Shown: positions 54,705 through 63,633, counted from the first letter of the stretch. The stretch is 64,000 nucleotides of DNA from an uncultured Lachnospiraceae bacterium (GCA_934320895.1 CAKRFY010000003.1:62001-126000), one strand, 5' to 3'. Notes: a model not told the origin generated them from the letters alone. Numbers and translations: made by a program.

Positions 54705-56078
54705 GTGCGAGTTGCTTTTTTGACATTAGGTTGTAAGGTTAATTCTTATGAGACAGAAAAGATGAAGATAAATTTTGAGAAAAAAGGGCATATGGTTGTT
54801 GCATTTGAAGAAAAAGCAGATGTATATATTATAAATACATGTACTGTTACAAATATTGCTGACAGGAAGTCAAGAAAAATGCTTCATCGTGCAAAACGTT
54901 TAAATCCAGAGGCTATTATAGTGGCTACCGGGTGTTATGTTGATTCTGCAAAAGCAAAAGGTGAGGTTGACGAGAGTGTAGATCTGTTTATCTCAAATAG
55001 TGAAAAAGATGATCTTGTTGAAATTGTTTTGGAAAAGCTATACCAGGTAAATGGTCATGCTATGGAATATAATAACAGCGGGGAAGTATTACTAAATGAA
55101 ACATCTCACAGCAATATGTCACAGGCCGCTATTGATGAGGAACACACCAGAGCTTATATAAAGATACAGGATGGATGCAATCAGTTTTGTACATATTGTA
55201 TTATTCCTTATGTGAGGGGGCCTTTAAGAAGTAAGTCCGTTGATAAGATAACTGATGAAGTTAAGAAATTATCGGAGCAGGGATACAAAGAAATAGTAGT
55301 TACGGGTATTCATCTTTCTTCGTATGGTGTTAATGGCAAAAAATCAGGAGCGTTTCTTGAAAAGGAGGGAAAACCTCTGCTTGAAGCATTGGAGGCGATA
55401 AACAGGGTGCCTGGAATAGAGAGGATACGCCTTGGATCACTTGAGCCAAGGATAATAACGGATGAGTTTGTAAAGAGATTATCGCAAATATCTGCAATTT
55501 GTCCTCATTTTCATTTATCACTTCAAAGTGGAAGTGACAGTGTGCTTAAAAGAATGAACAGACATTATACTTCAGCACAGTATCTTGAAGGTGTGAGGAT
55601 ACTTGAAAAATATTTTGAAAATCCGGCGGTGACAACGGATATAATTGTAGGTTTTCCTATGGAAACAGAGGATGAGTTTGTGGAAACACTTGAATTTACT
55701 GAAAAAGTCCGGTTTGCTCAGATACATGTTTTTAAATATTCAAGAAGACAGGGAACAGTTGCAGATAGGATGGATGGGCAGATAACAGAGAGTGAAAAAT
55801 CTGTACGAAGTGAAAGACTTATAACCAAAGAAAAGATTCTTGAAAGAGAATATATGGACAGAGCATTAAAAAAAGAAGAAAAAGTTTTATTTGAAGAAGT
55901 TACTGAGATTAATGGAAAAAAATATATAACAGGATATAATGAAAGATATATCAGAATTGCCGTAAATGCTGAAAATATTGAGGATTCACAGGATAAATGC
56001 AATAAGATAATCAGCGTAGGGATCATCGGAAAAGTAAATGATGATGTGGTTCTTGGCGAAATAAATGACAACTTTTAA
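54705..56078 (+). CDS. mtaB: tRNA N6-threonylcarbamoyladenosine methylthiotransferase
   Basis: 457 aa radical SAM enzyme converting t6A37 to ms2t6A37 in ANN-decoding tRNAs. N-terminal UPF0004 domain with auxiliary-cluster Cys (C10 in LGCKVN, NTCTVTN, ATGCYV), the SAM cluster C158, C162, C165 (CNQFCTYC), and a C-terminal TRAM domain. GTG start nine or fewer bases after AAGGAGG. LGCKVN separates MtaB from MiaB (GCQMN) and RimO. Confidence 0.95.
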   Translation: MRVAFLTLGCKVNSYETEKMKINFEKKGHMVVAFEEKADVYIINTCTVTNIADRKSRKMLHRAKRLNPEAIIVATGCYVDSAKAKGEVDESVDLFISNSEKDDLVEIVLEKLYQVNGHAMEYNNSGEVLLNETSHSNMSQAAIDEEHTRAYIKIQDGCNQFCTYCIIPYVRGPLRSKSVDKITDEVKKLSEQGYKEIVVTGIHLSSYGVNGKKSGAFLEKEGKPLLEALEAINRVPGIERIRLGSLEPRIITDEFVKRLSQISAICPHFHLSLQSGSDSVLKRMNRHYTSAQYLEGVRILEKYFENPAVTTDIIVGFPMETEDEFVETLEFTEKVRFAQIHVFKYSRRQGTVADRMDGQITESEKSVRSERLITKEKILEREYMDRALKKEEKVLFEEVTEINGKKYITGYNERYIRIAVNAENIEDSQDKCNKIISVGIIGKVNDDVVLGEINDNF

Positions 56079-56167
56079 GAAAAATTATATTGTTTTTTTT
56101 TGCTGAATATATTAGTATATATGTATATATTTTTGAACGTGAAAAGAAATGGAGGTTTACTGCCTTT

Positions 56168-56428
56168 ATGCAGGAAATAAATAATACACAATATTTTAAA
56201 GTACAAAAAGATCAGGTAATTGAAGTTAAGGATGTTATTGCAAGAGTATATGAAGCTCTTACAGAAAAAGGTTACAATCCGGTTAATCAGATAGTCGGTT
56301 ATGTTATGAGTGGTGATCCGACATATATTACAAGTCACAAGGGTGCGAGAAGTCTTATCAGACGCGTTGAGCGTGATGAGATCATTGAGCTTCTTTTAGA
56401 GGACTATATTAAGAATAATTTTAAATAA
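56168..56428 (+). CDS. IreB family regulatory phosphoprotein
   Basis: 86 aa. The core EKGYNPVNQIVGYVMSGDP with YITSHKGAR defines this DUF965/IreB family. In Enterococcus IreB is phosphorylated by the PASTA kinase IreK and restrains cephalosporin resistance. It heads the ireB-ruvX-DUF1292 set conserved in Firmicutes. Start ATG 56168 is taken from family length; GGAGG is twelve bases away, a little far. Confidence 0.93.
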   Translation: MQEINNTQYFKVQKDQVIEVKDVIARVYEALTEKGYNPVNQIVGYVMSGDPTYITSHKGARSLIRRVERDEIIELLLEDYIKNNFK

Positions 56429-56457
56429 AAATATAGAAAGATTAAACGGGTGAATAT

Positions 56458-56883
56458 ATGAGAATCATGGGGCTTGATTATGGCGCAAAGACAGTAGGTG
56501 TTGCAATTAGTGATGAGATGCTTATTACAGCACAGCCTGTTGAAACTATAAAGCGTGAACGTCCGACAAAACTCAGACAGACTCTTGCAAGGATTGAGAC
56601 TTTGATGAAAGAATATGATGTAGACAGAGTAGTTATCGGTCTGCCTAAAAAGCTGAACAATGAAGAGGGCGAGCGTTGTGAAAAGACAAGAGAGTTCGGT
56701 GATATGGTAGAAAGAAGAAGCGGACTTGAAGTTGTATATCAGGATGAACGTCTTACTACAGTTCAGGCGGATAATGTGCTTTCAGAAGGCGGAATACGTA
56801 AGGATAAGAGAAAGCAGTATATAGATAAGATGGCAGCATCGTTGATCTTACAGAGTTATTTAGATGGTTTGGATCGTAAATAG
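56458..56883 (+). CDS. ruvX: Holliday junction resolvase-like nuclease RuvX (YqgF)
   Basis: 141 aa RNase H fold. First Asp in MGLDYGAKTVGVA (D6), VIGLPKKLNNEEGER in the middle, DERLTTVQA and the final KMAASLILQSYL. Implicated in 16S rRNA 5' maturation and recombination. Second gene of the conserved ireB operon. Confidence 0.95.
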   Translation: MRIMGLDYGAKTVGVAISDEMLITAQPVETIKRERPTKLRQTLARIETLMKEYDVDRVVIGLPKKLNNEEGERCEKTREFGDMVERRSGLEVVYQDERLTTVQADNVLSEGGIRKDKRKQYIDKMAASLILQSYLDGLDRK

Positions 56884-56985
56884 ATTTTATAAAATATAAA
56901 TGTTCAAAAATTCATTATTCATAGTGGCAGGTCTCGTTGTTGTACGGGATTTCTGTCTGTTTATAGCGAAAGGATACAATTTAAT

Positions 56986-57258
56986 ATGGAAGAAAATAAG
57001 GAAACTAAAGTTGTTAATTTTACAACAGACGATGGAGAGAAAATTCCTTTTTTTGTGGTAGAAGAAACTAAGATAGCGGGAGAAAATTATCTGCTTGTTA
57101 CTGATAGTGAGGATGATGAAGCGGATGCATATATTCTTAGAGAAGTTTCTGAAAACACGGAAGAAAATTTTTATGAGATGCTCGAGGATGATGAAAAGAT
57201 AAATGCAATCTCAAAAGTATTTGCGGAATTATTAGATGACGTGGAATTTGAAAATTAA
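56986..57258 (+). CDS. DUF1292 family protein (YrzB-like)
   Basis: 90 aa, very acidic. FTTDDGEKIPFFVVEETKI, YLLVTDSEDDEADAYILRE and the C-terminal FAELLDDVEF are typical of DUF1292. Function unknown; found with ireB and ruvX in most Firmicutes. Cytosolic. Confidence 0.92.
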   Translation: MEENKETKVVNFTTDDGEKIPFFVVEETKIAGENYLLVTDSEDDEADAYILREVSENTEENFYEMLEDDEKINAISKVFAELLDDVEFEN

Positions 57259-57278
57259 ATGAAAGGCAGGGAAAAAAA

Positions 57279-59105
57279 TTGAAAACAGAGGCAGAAAACT
57301 CTCAGAATGAGAATATCAATATAGAAGAGTCGGCGAGTGAAGAAAAAGTTGTAAAGAGACCGGGAAGACCAAGAAGAAAAACAACTGACAGACCGGCATC
57401 TGCAAGAAGGCCTTTAGCAAGGGGAGCAAGGAAAAAAGAGGATGCTCCGCTTGGAAAAGGGCTTAAGATCATACCACTTGGTGGTTTAGAGCAGATAGGT
57501 ATGAATATTACAGCATTTGAATATGAGGATAGCATAGTTGTAGTAGATTGTGGTCTGTCATTCCCGGAGGATGAAATGCTTGGTATCGATCTTGTTATAC
57601 CAGATATCACTTATCTCAAGGAGAATATAGAAAAAGTTAAAGGTTTTGTTATTACACATGGTCATGAGGATCATATAGGAGCACTTCCTTATGTATTAAA
57701 AGAGATAAATGTACCAGTTTATGCTACAAAACTTACAATGGGACTTATCGACAATAAATTAAAAGAACATGTGCTTCCAAAGCCTGTTAAGAGAAAAGTT
57801 GTCAAATATGGTCAGTCAATAAATCTTGGATGTTTCAGAATAGAGTTTATCAGAACAAATCATAGTATTTCAGATGCAGCAGCACTTGCAATATTTTCGC
57901 CAGCAGGAATAGTTGTACACACAGGTGACTTTAAGGTTGATTATACTCCGGTAAATGGAGAGACCATTGACCTTCAGAGATTTGCTGAACTTGGCAAAAA
58001 GGGTGTACTTGCGCTGATGTGTGACAGTACAAATGTTATGAAACCTGGATATACCATGTCTGAGAGAACAGTAGGAAAAACATTTGACAATATATTTGCT
58101 GACAATGAAAAACACAGGATAATAGTTGCCACATTTGCGTCAAATGTTGACAGAGTGCAGCAGATAATAAATTCGGCAGAGAAATATGGAAGAAAGGTTG
58201 TTATAGAGGGACGCAGTATGGTAAATGTCATCACTACTGCGACAGAACTTGGATATCTTGATGTTCCAAAAAATATCATTATAGAAATGGAACAGATGAA
58301 AAATTATCCGCCTGAAAAGCTTGTACTTATAACAACCGGAAGCCAGGGTGAAGCGATGGCAGCTCTTTCAAGAATGGCTGCAAATCTGCATAGAAAAGTT
58401 TCTATAGAACCAGGTGATACAGTAATTTTTAGTTCAAGACCAATTCCTGGAAATGAGAAAAATGTTTCAAAAGTTATAAATGAACTTGCACAAAAAGGTG
58501 CAAAAGTTATAGTACAGGACACGCATGTATCAGGTCATGCTTCACAGGAGGAGATAAAACTTATATATTCTCTTACAAGACCAAAATATGCGATACCTGT
58601 ACATGGGGAATACCAACACTTGAAGGCACATGCAGAACTTGCACAGGGAATGGGTATACCTAAGGAAAATACGATAGTATTGTCTTCAGGCGATGTCCTT
58701 GAACTTACACAGGAGAGAGCAACACTTATAGGCAAGGTTCAGGCACAGGGTATAATGGTAGATGGACTTGGAGTTGGAGATGTAGGAAATATTGTTCTTA
58801 GAGACAGACAGCATCTTTCTGAAAATGGTCTTATTATCATTGTACTTACACTTGAAAAATATACTAATCAGCTTCTTGCAGGGCCTGATATTGTTTCAAG
58901 AGGGTTTGTGTATGTGAGAGAGTCAGAATATCTTATGGATGAGGCAAAGAGTATTGTATATGCAGCGCTTGAGAGATGCCTTGACAATAAAGTTTCTGAT
59001 TGGAGCAAGATAAAGACGGAGATAAAAGATAGTCTTAGTGATTATCTTTGGAAGAAAATGAAACGTAATCCTATGATCTTACCTATTATTATGGAGGTTG
59101 AATAG
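57279..59105 (+). CDS. rnj: Ribonuclease J with basic N-terminal extension
   Basis: 608 aa metallo-beta-lactamase/beta-CASP RNase with 5'-exo and endo activity in mRNA decay and rRNA maturation. Zinc motif HGHEDH at 127-132, beta-CASP motifs SGHASQEE and PVHGEYQHL. Residues 1-65 precede the catalytic domain and contain KRPGRPRRK, an AT-hook-like motif, plus further Arg/Pro/Ala runs. TTG start behind a purine-rich site. Followed by a YlbF-family gene. Confidence 0.95.
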   Translation: MKTEAENSQNENINIEESASEEKVVKRPGRPRRKTTDRPASARRPLARGARKKEDAPLGKGLKIIPLGGLEQIGMNITAFEYEDSIVVVDCGLSFPEDEMLGIDLVIPDITYLKENIEKVKGFVITHGHEDHIGALPYVLKEINVPVYATKLTMGLIDNKLKEHVLPKPVKRKVVKYGQSINLGCFRIEFIRTNHSISDAAALAIFSPAGIVVHTGDFKVDYTPVNGETIDLQRFAELGKKGVLALMCDSTNVMKPGYTMSERTVGKTFDNIFADNEKHRIIVATFASNVDRVQQIINSAEKYGRKVVIEGRSMVNVITTATELGYLDVPKNIIIEMEQMKNYPPEKLVLITTGSQGEAMAALSRMAANLHRKVSIEPGDTVIFSSRPIPGNEKNVSKVINELAQKGAKVIVQDTHVSGHASQEEIKLIYSLTRPKYAIPVHGEYQHLKAHAELAQGMGIPKENTIVLSSGDVLELTQERATLIGKVQAQGIMVDGLGVGDVGNIVLRDRQHLSENGLIIIVLTLEKYTNQLLAGPDIVSRGFVYVRESEYLMDEAKSIVYAALERCLDNKVSDWSKIKTEIKDSLSDYLWKKMKRNPMILPIIMEVE

Positions 59106-59112
59106 TGCTATA

Positions 59113-59149
59113 AGCAAGTAGTAGAGCGGATTGTGAATATCCGTTTGAC
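59113..59149 (+). repeat. Hairpin repeat element, copy G
   Basis: AGCGGAT, loop TGTGAAT, ATCCGTT; one G-U pair. It begins eight bases after the RNase J stop and ends 51 bases before the YlbF-family start. Confidence 0.9.
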
Positions 59150-59199
59150 ATTGTTGGATTTAGATTTTTAATTTTAGCTGTAGGGAGGAAAAAGGTTTT

Positions 59200-59541
59200 A
59201 TGAAAGAAATTGATGATGCCTTAAATACATTGATAGATATAATAAAAGCGACAAAAGAGTATAATCAGTATCAGACACTTTTAAAAAAAGTGAAAAATGA
59301 ACCAGAACTATATGGAAGAATATGTGATTATAGAAGAAAAAGTCTTGCCCTGCAGCTTTCTGATAATGAAAATTTTATTCAGGAAAATAACAATCTCCAG
59401 AATGAGTTTGCTGATTTGCTTAACATAGGTCTTTCAAATGAATATTTTGCAGCTGAGCATCAGTATTGTGTTATGATAAGAAAGATTCAGGAATGTTATT
59501 TAGAAGAAATTGGTATAGAGACTGATTTCCTGGAGGGATAG
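59200..59541 (+). CDS. YlbF/YmcA family protein
   Basis: 113 aa, all-helical. The pattern (IDDALNTLIDIIKATKEYNQY, then helices ending in CYLEEIGIE) matches the Com_YlbF family. Bacillus YlbF (RicF) and YmcA (RicA) form a complex with YaaT that binds RNase Y and directs mRNA cleavage. Its place next to RNase J supports an RNA-decay role. RBS GGGAGG. Confidence 0.85.
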   Translation: MKEIDDALNTLIDIIKATKEYNQYQTLLKKVKNEPELYGRICDYRRKSLALQLSDNENFIQENNNLQNEFADLLNIGLSNEYFAAEHQYCVMIRKIQECYLEEIGIETDFLEG

Positions 59542-59544
59542 GAT

Positions 59545-59934
59545 ATGGGCAGATCCCAGAATTCAGGACAGGCATTAAATTTTTTGCGTAGAGGAATATT
59601 ATTTCTTGTCGATGTTCTGATAGTTATTTTGTTTTGTTTTATGATATTTCAGGCATGCAAGATGTGTTATGATCTTTGTTATGAGATTTATGGCCCAGTC
59701 GTGGCTGAAAAAGCACCTGGAACGGATATACAGTTTTCGGTTGATAAAAATGAATCTATGTACAAGGTTGCAGAAGGTTTGTATTATCATGGTTTGATTG
59801 TAAATCAGTATTCGTTTTATGTGAGGACATTACTTATGGATCGGGATGAGGTAAAGTTAAAACCTGGAAATTATGTATTAAACACAAGTATGGATTACGA
59901 AGAGATACTTGATATGCTTACTAAAAGCGATTGA
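59545..59934 (+). CDS. MltG N-terminal-like membrane protein without catalytic domain
   Basis: 129 aa. A single membrane helix (about 14-38), then an extracellular LysM-like segment (about 55-128) reading SMYKVAEGLYYHGLIVNQY and KLKPGNYVLNTSMDYEEIL, the same pattern as the N-terminal part of MltG. The lytic transglycosylase domain with its catalytic Glu is missing. Might bind peptidoglycan or a partner. It begins three bases after the YlbF-family stop and overlaps the next reading frame slightly. Confidence 0.8.
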   Translation: MGRSQNSGQALNFLRRGILFLVDVLIVILFCFMIFQACKMCYDLCYEIYGPVVAEKAPGTDIQFSVDKNESMYKVAEGLYYHGLIVNQYSFYVRTLLMDRDEVKLKPGNYVLNTSMDYEEILDMLTKSD

Positions 59935-59951
59935 AAAGAGAGGTAAATGTT

Positions 59952-60620
59952 TTGATCATTGATGAGAGATTATCAATATATATTGATTCAATATCGTGGA
60001 ACATACCGGAATATTTAAAAGAAGTTGAAAAAGCTGCACTTGCAGATGAGGTACCTATAATCAGGCGTCCGATGCAGTCGTTGATATCATTTCTTTTAAC
60101 AGTAAAAAAACCGAAGGCAGTATTAGAAATAGGTACTGCAGTCGGTTTTTCAAGTATGTTGATGAGTGAATATGTATCAGCTGGCACTATTATAGATACA
60201 ATAGAGAAAGTTCCGATAAGAATTGAATGTGCCAAAGAAAATTTTGCAAAATATGATAAAACCGAGAGGATAAACCTTCTTGAAGGGGATGCGGCAGATG
60301 TTTTAAGAAAATTGGCGACTGAGGGAAAAAGATATGATTTTATCTTTATGGATGCAGCTAAGGGGCAGTATCTTAATTTCCTGGAGCCGGTTCTTGATAT
60401 GCTTACTGATAATGGTCTGCTTGTGACTGATAATGTACTTCAGGATGGAGATATCATTCAGTCAAGATATGCAATTACAAAGCGTGATAGAACAATTCAT
60501 GGCAGAATGAGAGAATACTTATATTTTCTGACACATTCTGAAAGATTTAAGACAGTAGTACTGCCTGTGGGTGATGGGGCGGCATTATCACAGGTGGTTT
60601 CAGAATATAAGAGGGATTAA
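59952..60620 (+). CDS. Class I SAM-dependent O-methyltransferase
   Basis: 222 aa. EIGTAVGFSSMLM binds SAM, and FIFMDAAKGQYLNFL then TDNVLQDGDI are typical of the caffeoyl-CoA/catechol O-methyltransferase-like TrmR family; Bacillus TrmR methylates 5-hydroxyuridine in tRNA. The neighbouring U32 peptidase family includes TrhP, which makes that hydroxyuridine, so a tRNA role is likely. TTG 59952 is chosen (GAGAGG seven bases before); TTG 59931 is an alternative. Confidence 0.88.
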   Translation: MIIDERLSIYIDSISWNIPEYLKEVEKAALADEVPIIRRPMQSLISFLLTVKKPKAVLEIGTAVGFSSMLMSEYVSAGTIIDTIEKVPIRIECAKENFAKYDKTERINLLEGDAADVLRKLATEGKRYDFIFMDAAKGQYLNFLEPVLDMLTDNGLLVTDNVLQDGDIIQSRYAITKRDRTIHGRMREYLYFLTHSERFKTVVLPVGDGAALSQVVSEYKRD

Positions 60621-60696
60621 TTTTAAAGAAAGGAAAAGCTATTCAGATAAAATAAGTGCGTGAATGCATTTGTATATGTTTTAGCAGGAGAAAAAT

Positions 60697-61938
60697 ATGT
60701 TAGCGAATGGAAAACCGGAACTGCTTGTACCAGCAAGCAGTCTTGATGTTTTAAAAGTTGCCGTTATGTATGGTGCAGATGCTGTATATATCGGCGGAGA
60801 ATTATATGGTCTTAGAGCAAAGGCAAAGAACTTTTCAAATGATGATATAAAAAAGGGAATAGAGTTTGCACATAAATATGGAAAGAGAGTATTTATAACA
60901 GCAAATATAACGGCACACAACAGAGACCTTCAGGGTGTTAGAAAATATTTTGAAGAATTAAAAGAAATCAAACCTGATGCACTTATTATTTCTGACCCGG
61001 GAGTATTTACAATAGCAAAAGAGGTATGTCCTGAAATTGAGATTCATATCAGTACACAGGCAAATAATGTAAATTATGCGACATATCTTTTCTGGCAGAA
61101 ACAGGGTGCAAAGAGAGTTGTTTCTGCAAGAGAGCTTTCAGTAGCGGAAATTAAAGATATAAGAGCAAATATTCCTGACGATCTTGAGATAGAGACATTT
61201 GTTCATGGTGCAATGTGTATTTCTTATTCTGGAAGATGCCTTTTAAGTAATTATTTTACCGGCAGAGATGCAAATCTTGGTGCATGTACACATCCATGCA
61301 GATGGAAATATCATATTGTAGAGGAGAGCAGACCTGGTGAATATCTTCCTATTGAAGAGAACGAGAGAGGAACATATATCTTCAACTCTAAAGATTTATG
61401 TATGATAGAGCATATACCTGACCTTGTAGATGCAGGAATTGACAGTTTTAAGATTGAGGGACGAATGAAAACTGCTCTTTATGTCGCTGATGTGGCAAGA
61501 ACATATCGTCAGGCAATTGATGATTATTTTGAGTCACCAGAGCTTTATGAGTCAAAGAAAGACTATTATATGGAAGAGATTTCAAAGTGTACTTACAGAC
61601 AGTTCACAACGGGATTTTTCTATGGGCCTACTACACATGAAACTCAGATATATGATAATAACACATATGTTAGAGGATATGTATTTTTAGGAATTATCAG
61701 AGAAGTTGACGAAGATGGATATGCACTTATAGAACAGAAAAATAAGTTCTGTGTGGGTGATGAGATTGAGATAATGAAACCATCTGGAGAAAATGTAATG
61801 GTTAAAGTGCTTGACATGAAAAATGAAAAGGGCGAGAAAGTAGAAAGCTGTCCTCATCCGGGAGAGCTTGTAAGGATACTTCTGAGTGAAAAACCTGAGA
61901 TTATGAATCTTATCAGAGTTAAAGAGGAAAGTAAATAA
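60697..61938 (+). CDS. U32 family peptidase / tRNA hydroxylase-like protein (TrhP type)
   Basis: 413 aa. The N-terminal barrel and the segment FVHGAMCISYSGRCLLSNY with CTHPCRWKY are U32 hallmarks; the cysteines fit an Fe-S site in the hydroxylase members. Members of this branch (YrrN/YrrO, TrhP) hydroxylate uridine 34 in tRNA using prephenate. The coupled O-methyltransferase fits ho5U to mo5U synthesis. Annotation as collagenase is historical. RBS AGGAG. Confidence 0.88.
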   Translation: MLANGKPELLVPASSLDVLKVAVMYGADAVYIGGELYGLRAKAKNFSNDDIKKGIEFAHKYGKRVFITANITAHNRDLQGVRKYFEELKEIKPDALIISDPGVFTIAKEVCPEIEIHISTQANNVNYATYLFWQKQGAKRVVSARELSVAEIKDIRANIPDDLEIETFVHGAMCISYSGRCLLSNYFTGRDANLGACTHPCRWKYHIVEESRPGEYLPIEENERGTYIFNSKDLCMIEHIPDLVDAGIDSFKIEGRMKTALYVADVARTYRQAIDDYFESPELYESKKDYYMEEISKCTYRQFTTGFFYGPTTHETQIYDNNTYVRGYVFLGIIREVDEDGYALIEQKNKFCVGDEIEIMKPSGENVMVKVLDMKNEKGEKVESCPHPGELVRILLSEKPEIMNLIRVKEESK

Positions 61939-61942
61939 TTTT

Positions 61943-61982
61943 AGTCTTATATTTAAGATTAAAAGTCTTTATACCTAAGATT
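61943..61982. repeat. Tandem near-palindromes upstream of fucosidase
   Basis: Two copies of an AGTCTT...AAGATT near-palindrome, at 61943-61960 and 61964-61982, lie in the 185-base gap before the fucosidase. A third inverted repeat, CTGCACA/TGTGCAG (62057-62063 and 62073-62079), is closer to the gene. These could be operators. No terminator with a T tract is seen. Confidence 0.5.
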
Positions 61983-62123
61983 TAATATAAAATATTTTGA
62001 ATTATTGGTGTAGCATAGCAGGATATATAAGGATAAAATAATATTTAGAGAAGTACCTGCACAAAACAGATATGTGCAGAAAAATAGAGCTGATATAAAT
62101 GATTTTTAGCAATGGAGGTTTTA

Positions 62124-63581
62124 ATGACAGTACAGGAAAAATATTTAAAGATTGTTGATGAAGTAATAGAAAAAGGTCCTTATAAGCCTGATTGGGTTTC
62201 TTTATCTGAGTATGAAGCACCAAAGTGGTTTAGAGATGCGAAGTTTGGTATATTTATCCACTGGGGACTTTTTAGTGTTCCTGCTTTTAATAATGAGTGG
62301 TATTCAAGAAATATGTATATTCAGGATATGGAGGAGTGGAAACATCACAGAGAGACATATGGTGAGCATACAAAGTTTGGATATAAAGATTTTATACCGA
62401 TGTTCACAGCACCAAAGTTTGAGCCTAAAGAGTGGGTAAAACTCTTTAAAAAAGCAGGGGCAAAGTATGTTATGCCTGTTGCTGAGCATCATGATGGATT
62501 TCAAATGTATGACAGTGAGATAAGTGAGTGGACAAGTGTAAAAAAAGCTATGAAAAGGGATGTGCTTGGAGAACTTAAGAAGGCGATACAGGATGAAGGT
62601 CTTGTATTTTGTGAGTCAAACCACCGTGTTGAGCATGCTTTCTTTATGGGACATGGTTGTGAGTTTGATAGTGATATAAAACAGCCTATGAAACTAGGTG
62701 ATTTTTATTGGCCTGCAATGCATGAACCTGACAATCAGGATCTATTCAGCCCGGCGCCTCCGAAAGAATTTCTTGAGGACTGGCTTGCGAGAAACTGTGA
62801 ACTTGTCGAAAAATATAAACCATCAATGGTATATTTTGACTGGTGGATACAGCATGATTCGGTAAAGGAGTATTTAAAGAAATTTGCGGCATATTATTAT
62901 AATCGGGCAGAAGAGTGGGGAATGAAAGTAGCTATTTCATACAAGCATGATGCTATGATGCTCGGAACAGGAATACTTGATATGGAGAGAGGCCATTTCT
63001 CAGAAGCAAAACCATTTTACTGGCAGGCTGATACATCGATGGCGTTTAATTCATGGTGTTATACAGAGCAGAACAGATTTAAAAAATCGAGTGATATTCT
63101 TCAGGATCTTGTTGATATTGTAAGCAAGAATGGCTGCCTTTTACTTAATGTTGGACCTAAAGCTGATGGAACTATCTGTGATGAGGAGATAAATATCATG
63201 GAAGAAATCGGAGAATGGATGGATATAAATGGTGAGGCTATATACGGAACACATCCATGGCGAGTTCAGGAAGAGGGAAGTACCGAAGTTGTAGAGGGAA
63301 TGTTCTCAGAGGAGGGAAGAAAAGATTTTACATCAGAGGATATAAGGTTTACATGTAAGGCAGATTGTATCTACATAATCCCAATGAAGCAGAATGGTGA
63401 GGATATAATAGTTAAGAGCATGGGAGAAAACAGTAAAGATTTCCATGGAATCATTGAAGAGTTTACGGCACTCGGATATGATGAGCAGCCTGAGTTTATA
63501 AGAGAAGATGACAGGATGATAATAAGAGCACCATTTGTAAAGAGTGATAAACCTGTTGTATACAGAATGAGACTTAAATAA
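62124..63581 (+). CDS. Alpha-L-fucosidase (GH29)
   Basis: 485 aa retaining glycosidase. FGIFIHWGLFSVPAF, EHHDGFQMY and the likely nucleophile D239 in VYFDWW match GH29; the segment NGCLLLNVGPKADGTI is also typical. No signal peptide, so it works on imported fuco-oligosaccharides. ATG 62124 is five bases after GGAGG; an ATG at 62112 overlaps it. No transporter or fucose catabolic genes are next to it. Confidence 0.93.
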   Translation: MTVQEKYLKIVDEVIEKGPYKPDWVSLSEYEAPKWFRDAKFGIFIHWGLFSVPAFNNEWYSRNMYIQDMEEWKHHRETYGEHTKFGYKDFIPMFTAPKFEPKEWVKLFKKAGAKYVMPVAEHHDGFQMYDSEISEWTSVKKAMKRDVLGELKKAIQDEGLVFCESNHRVEHAFFMGHGCEFDSDIKQPMKLGDFYWPAMHEPDNQDLFSPAPPKEFLEDWLARNCELVEKYKPSMVYFDWWIQHDSVKEYLKKFAAYYYNRAEEWGMKVAISYKHDAMMLGTGILDMERGHFSEAKPFYWQADTSMAFNSWCYTEQNRFKKSSDILQDLVDIVSKNGCLLLNVGPKADGTICDEEINIMEEIGEWMDINGEAIYGTHPWRVQEEGSTEVVEGMFSEEGRKDFTSEDIRFTCKADCIYIIPMKQNGEDIIVKSMGENSKDFHGIIEEFTALGYDEQPEFIREDDRMIIRAPFVKSDKPVVYRMRLK

Positions 63582-63603
63582 TATAATGTATAATGAAAGA
63601 GAA

Positions 63604-63633
63604 AGAGGGACATCAGTAAAATGATGTCCCTCT
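63604..63633. terminator. Terminator between fucosidase and csp
   Basis: AGAGGGACATCA (63604-63615) pairs perfectly with TGATGTCCCTCT (63622-63633), loop of six. T-rich sequence follows on the plus strand and, less well, on the minus strand, so it probably serves both convergent genes. Confidence 0.85.

Noticed and set aside
62057..62079. Terminator after the U32 gene
   Set aside because: The CTGCACA/TGTGCAG stem is followed by AAAAAT rather than a T tract on the plus strand; kept only as a possible operator.
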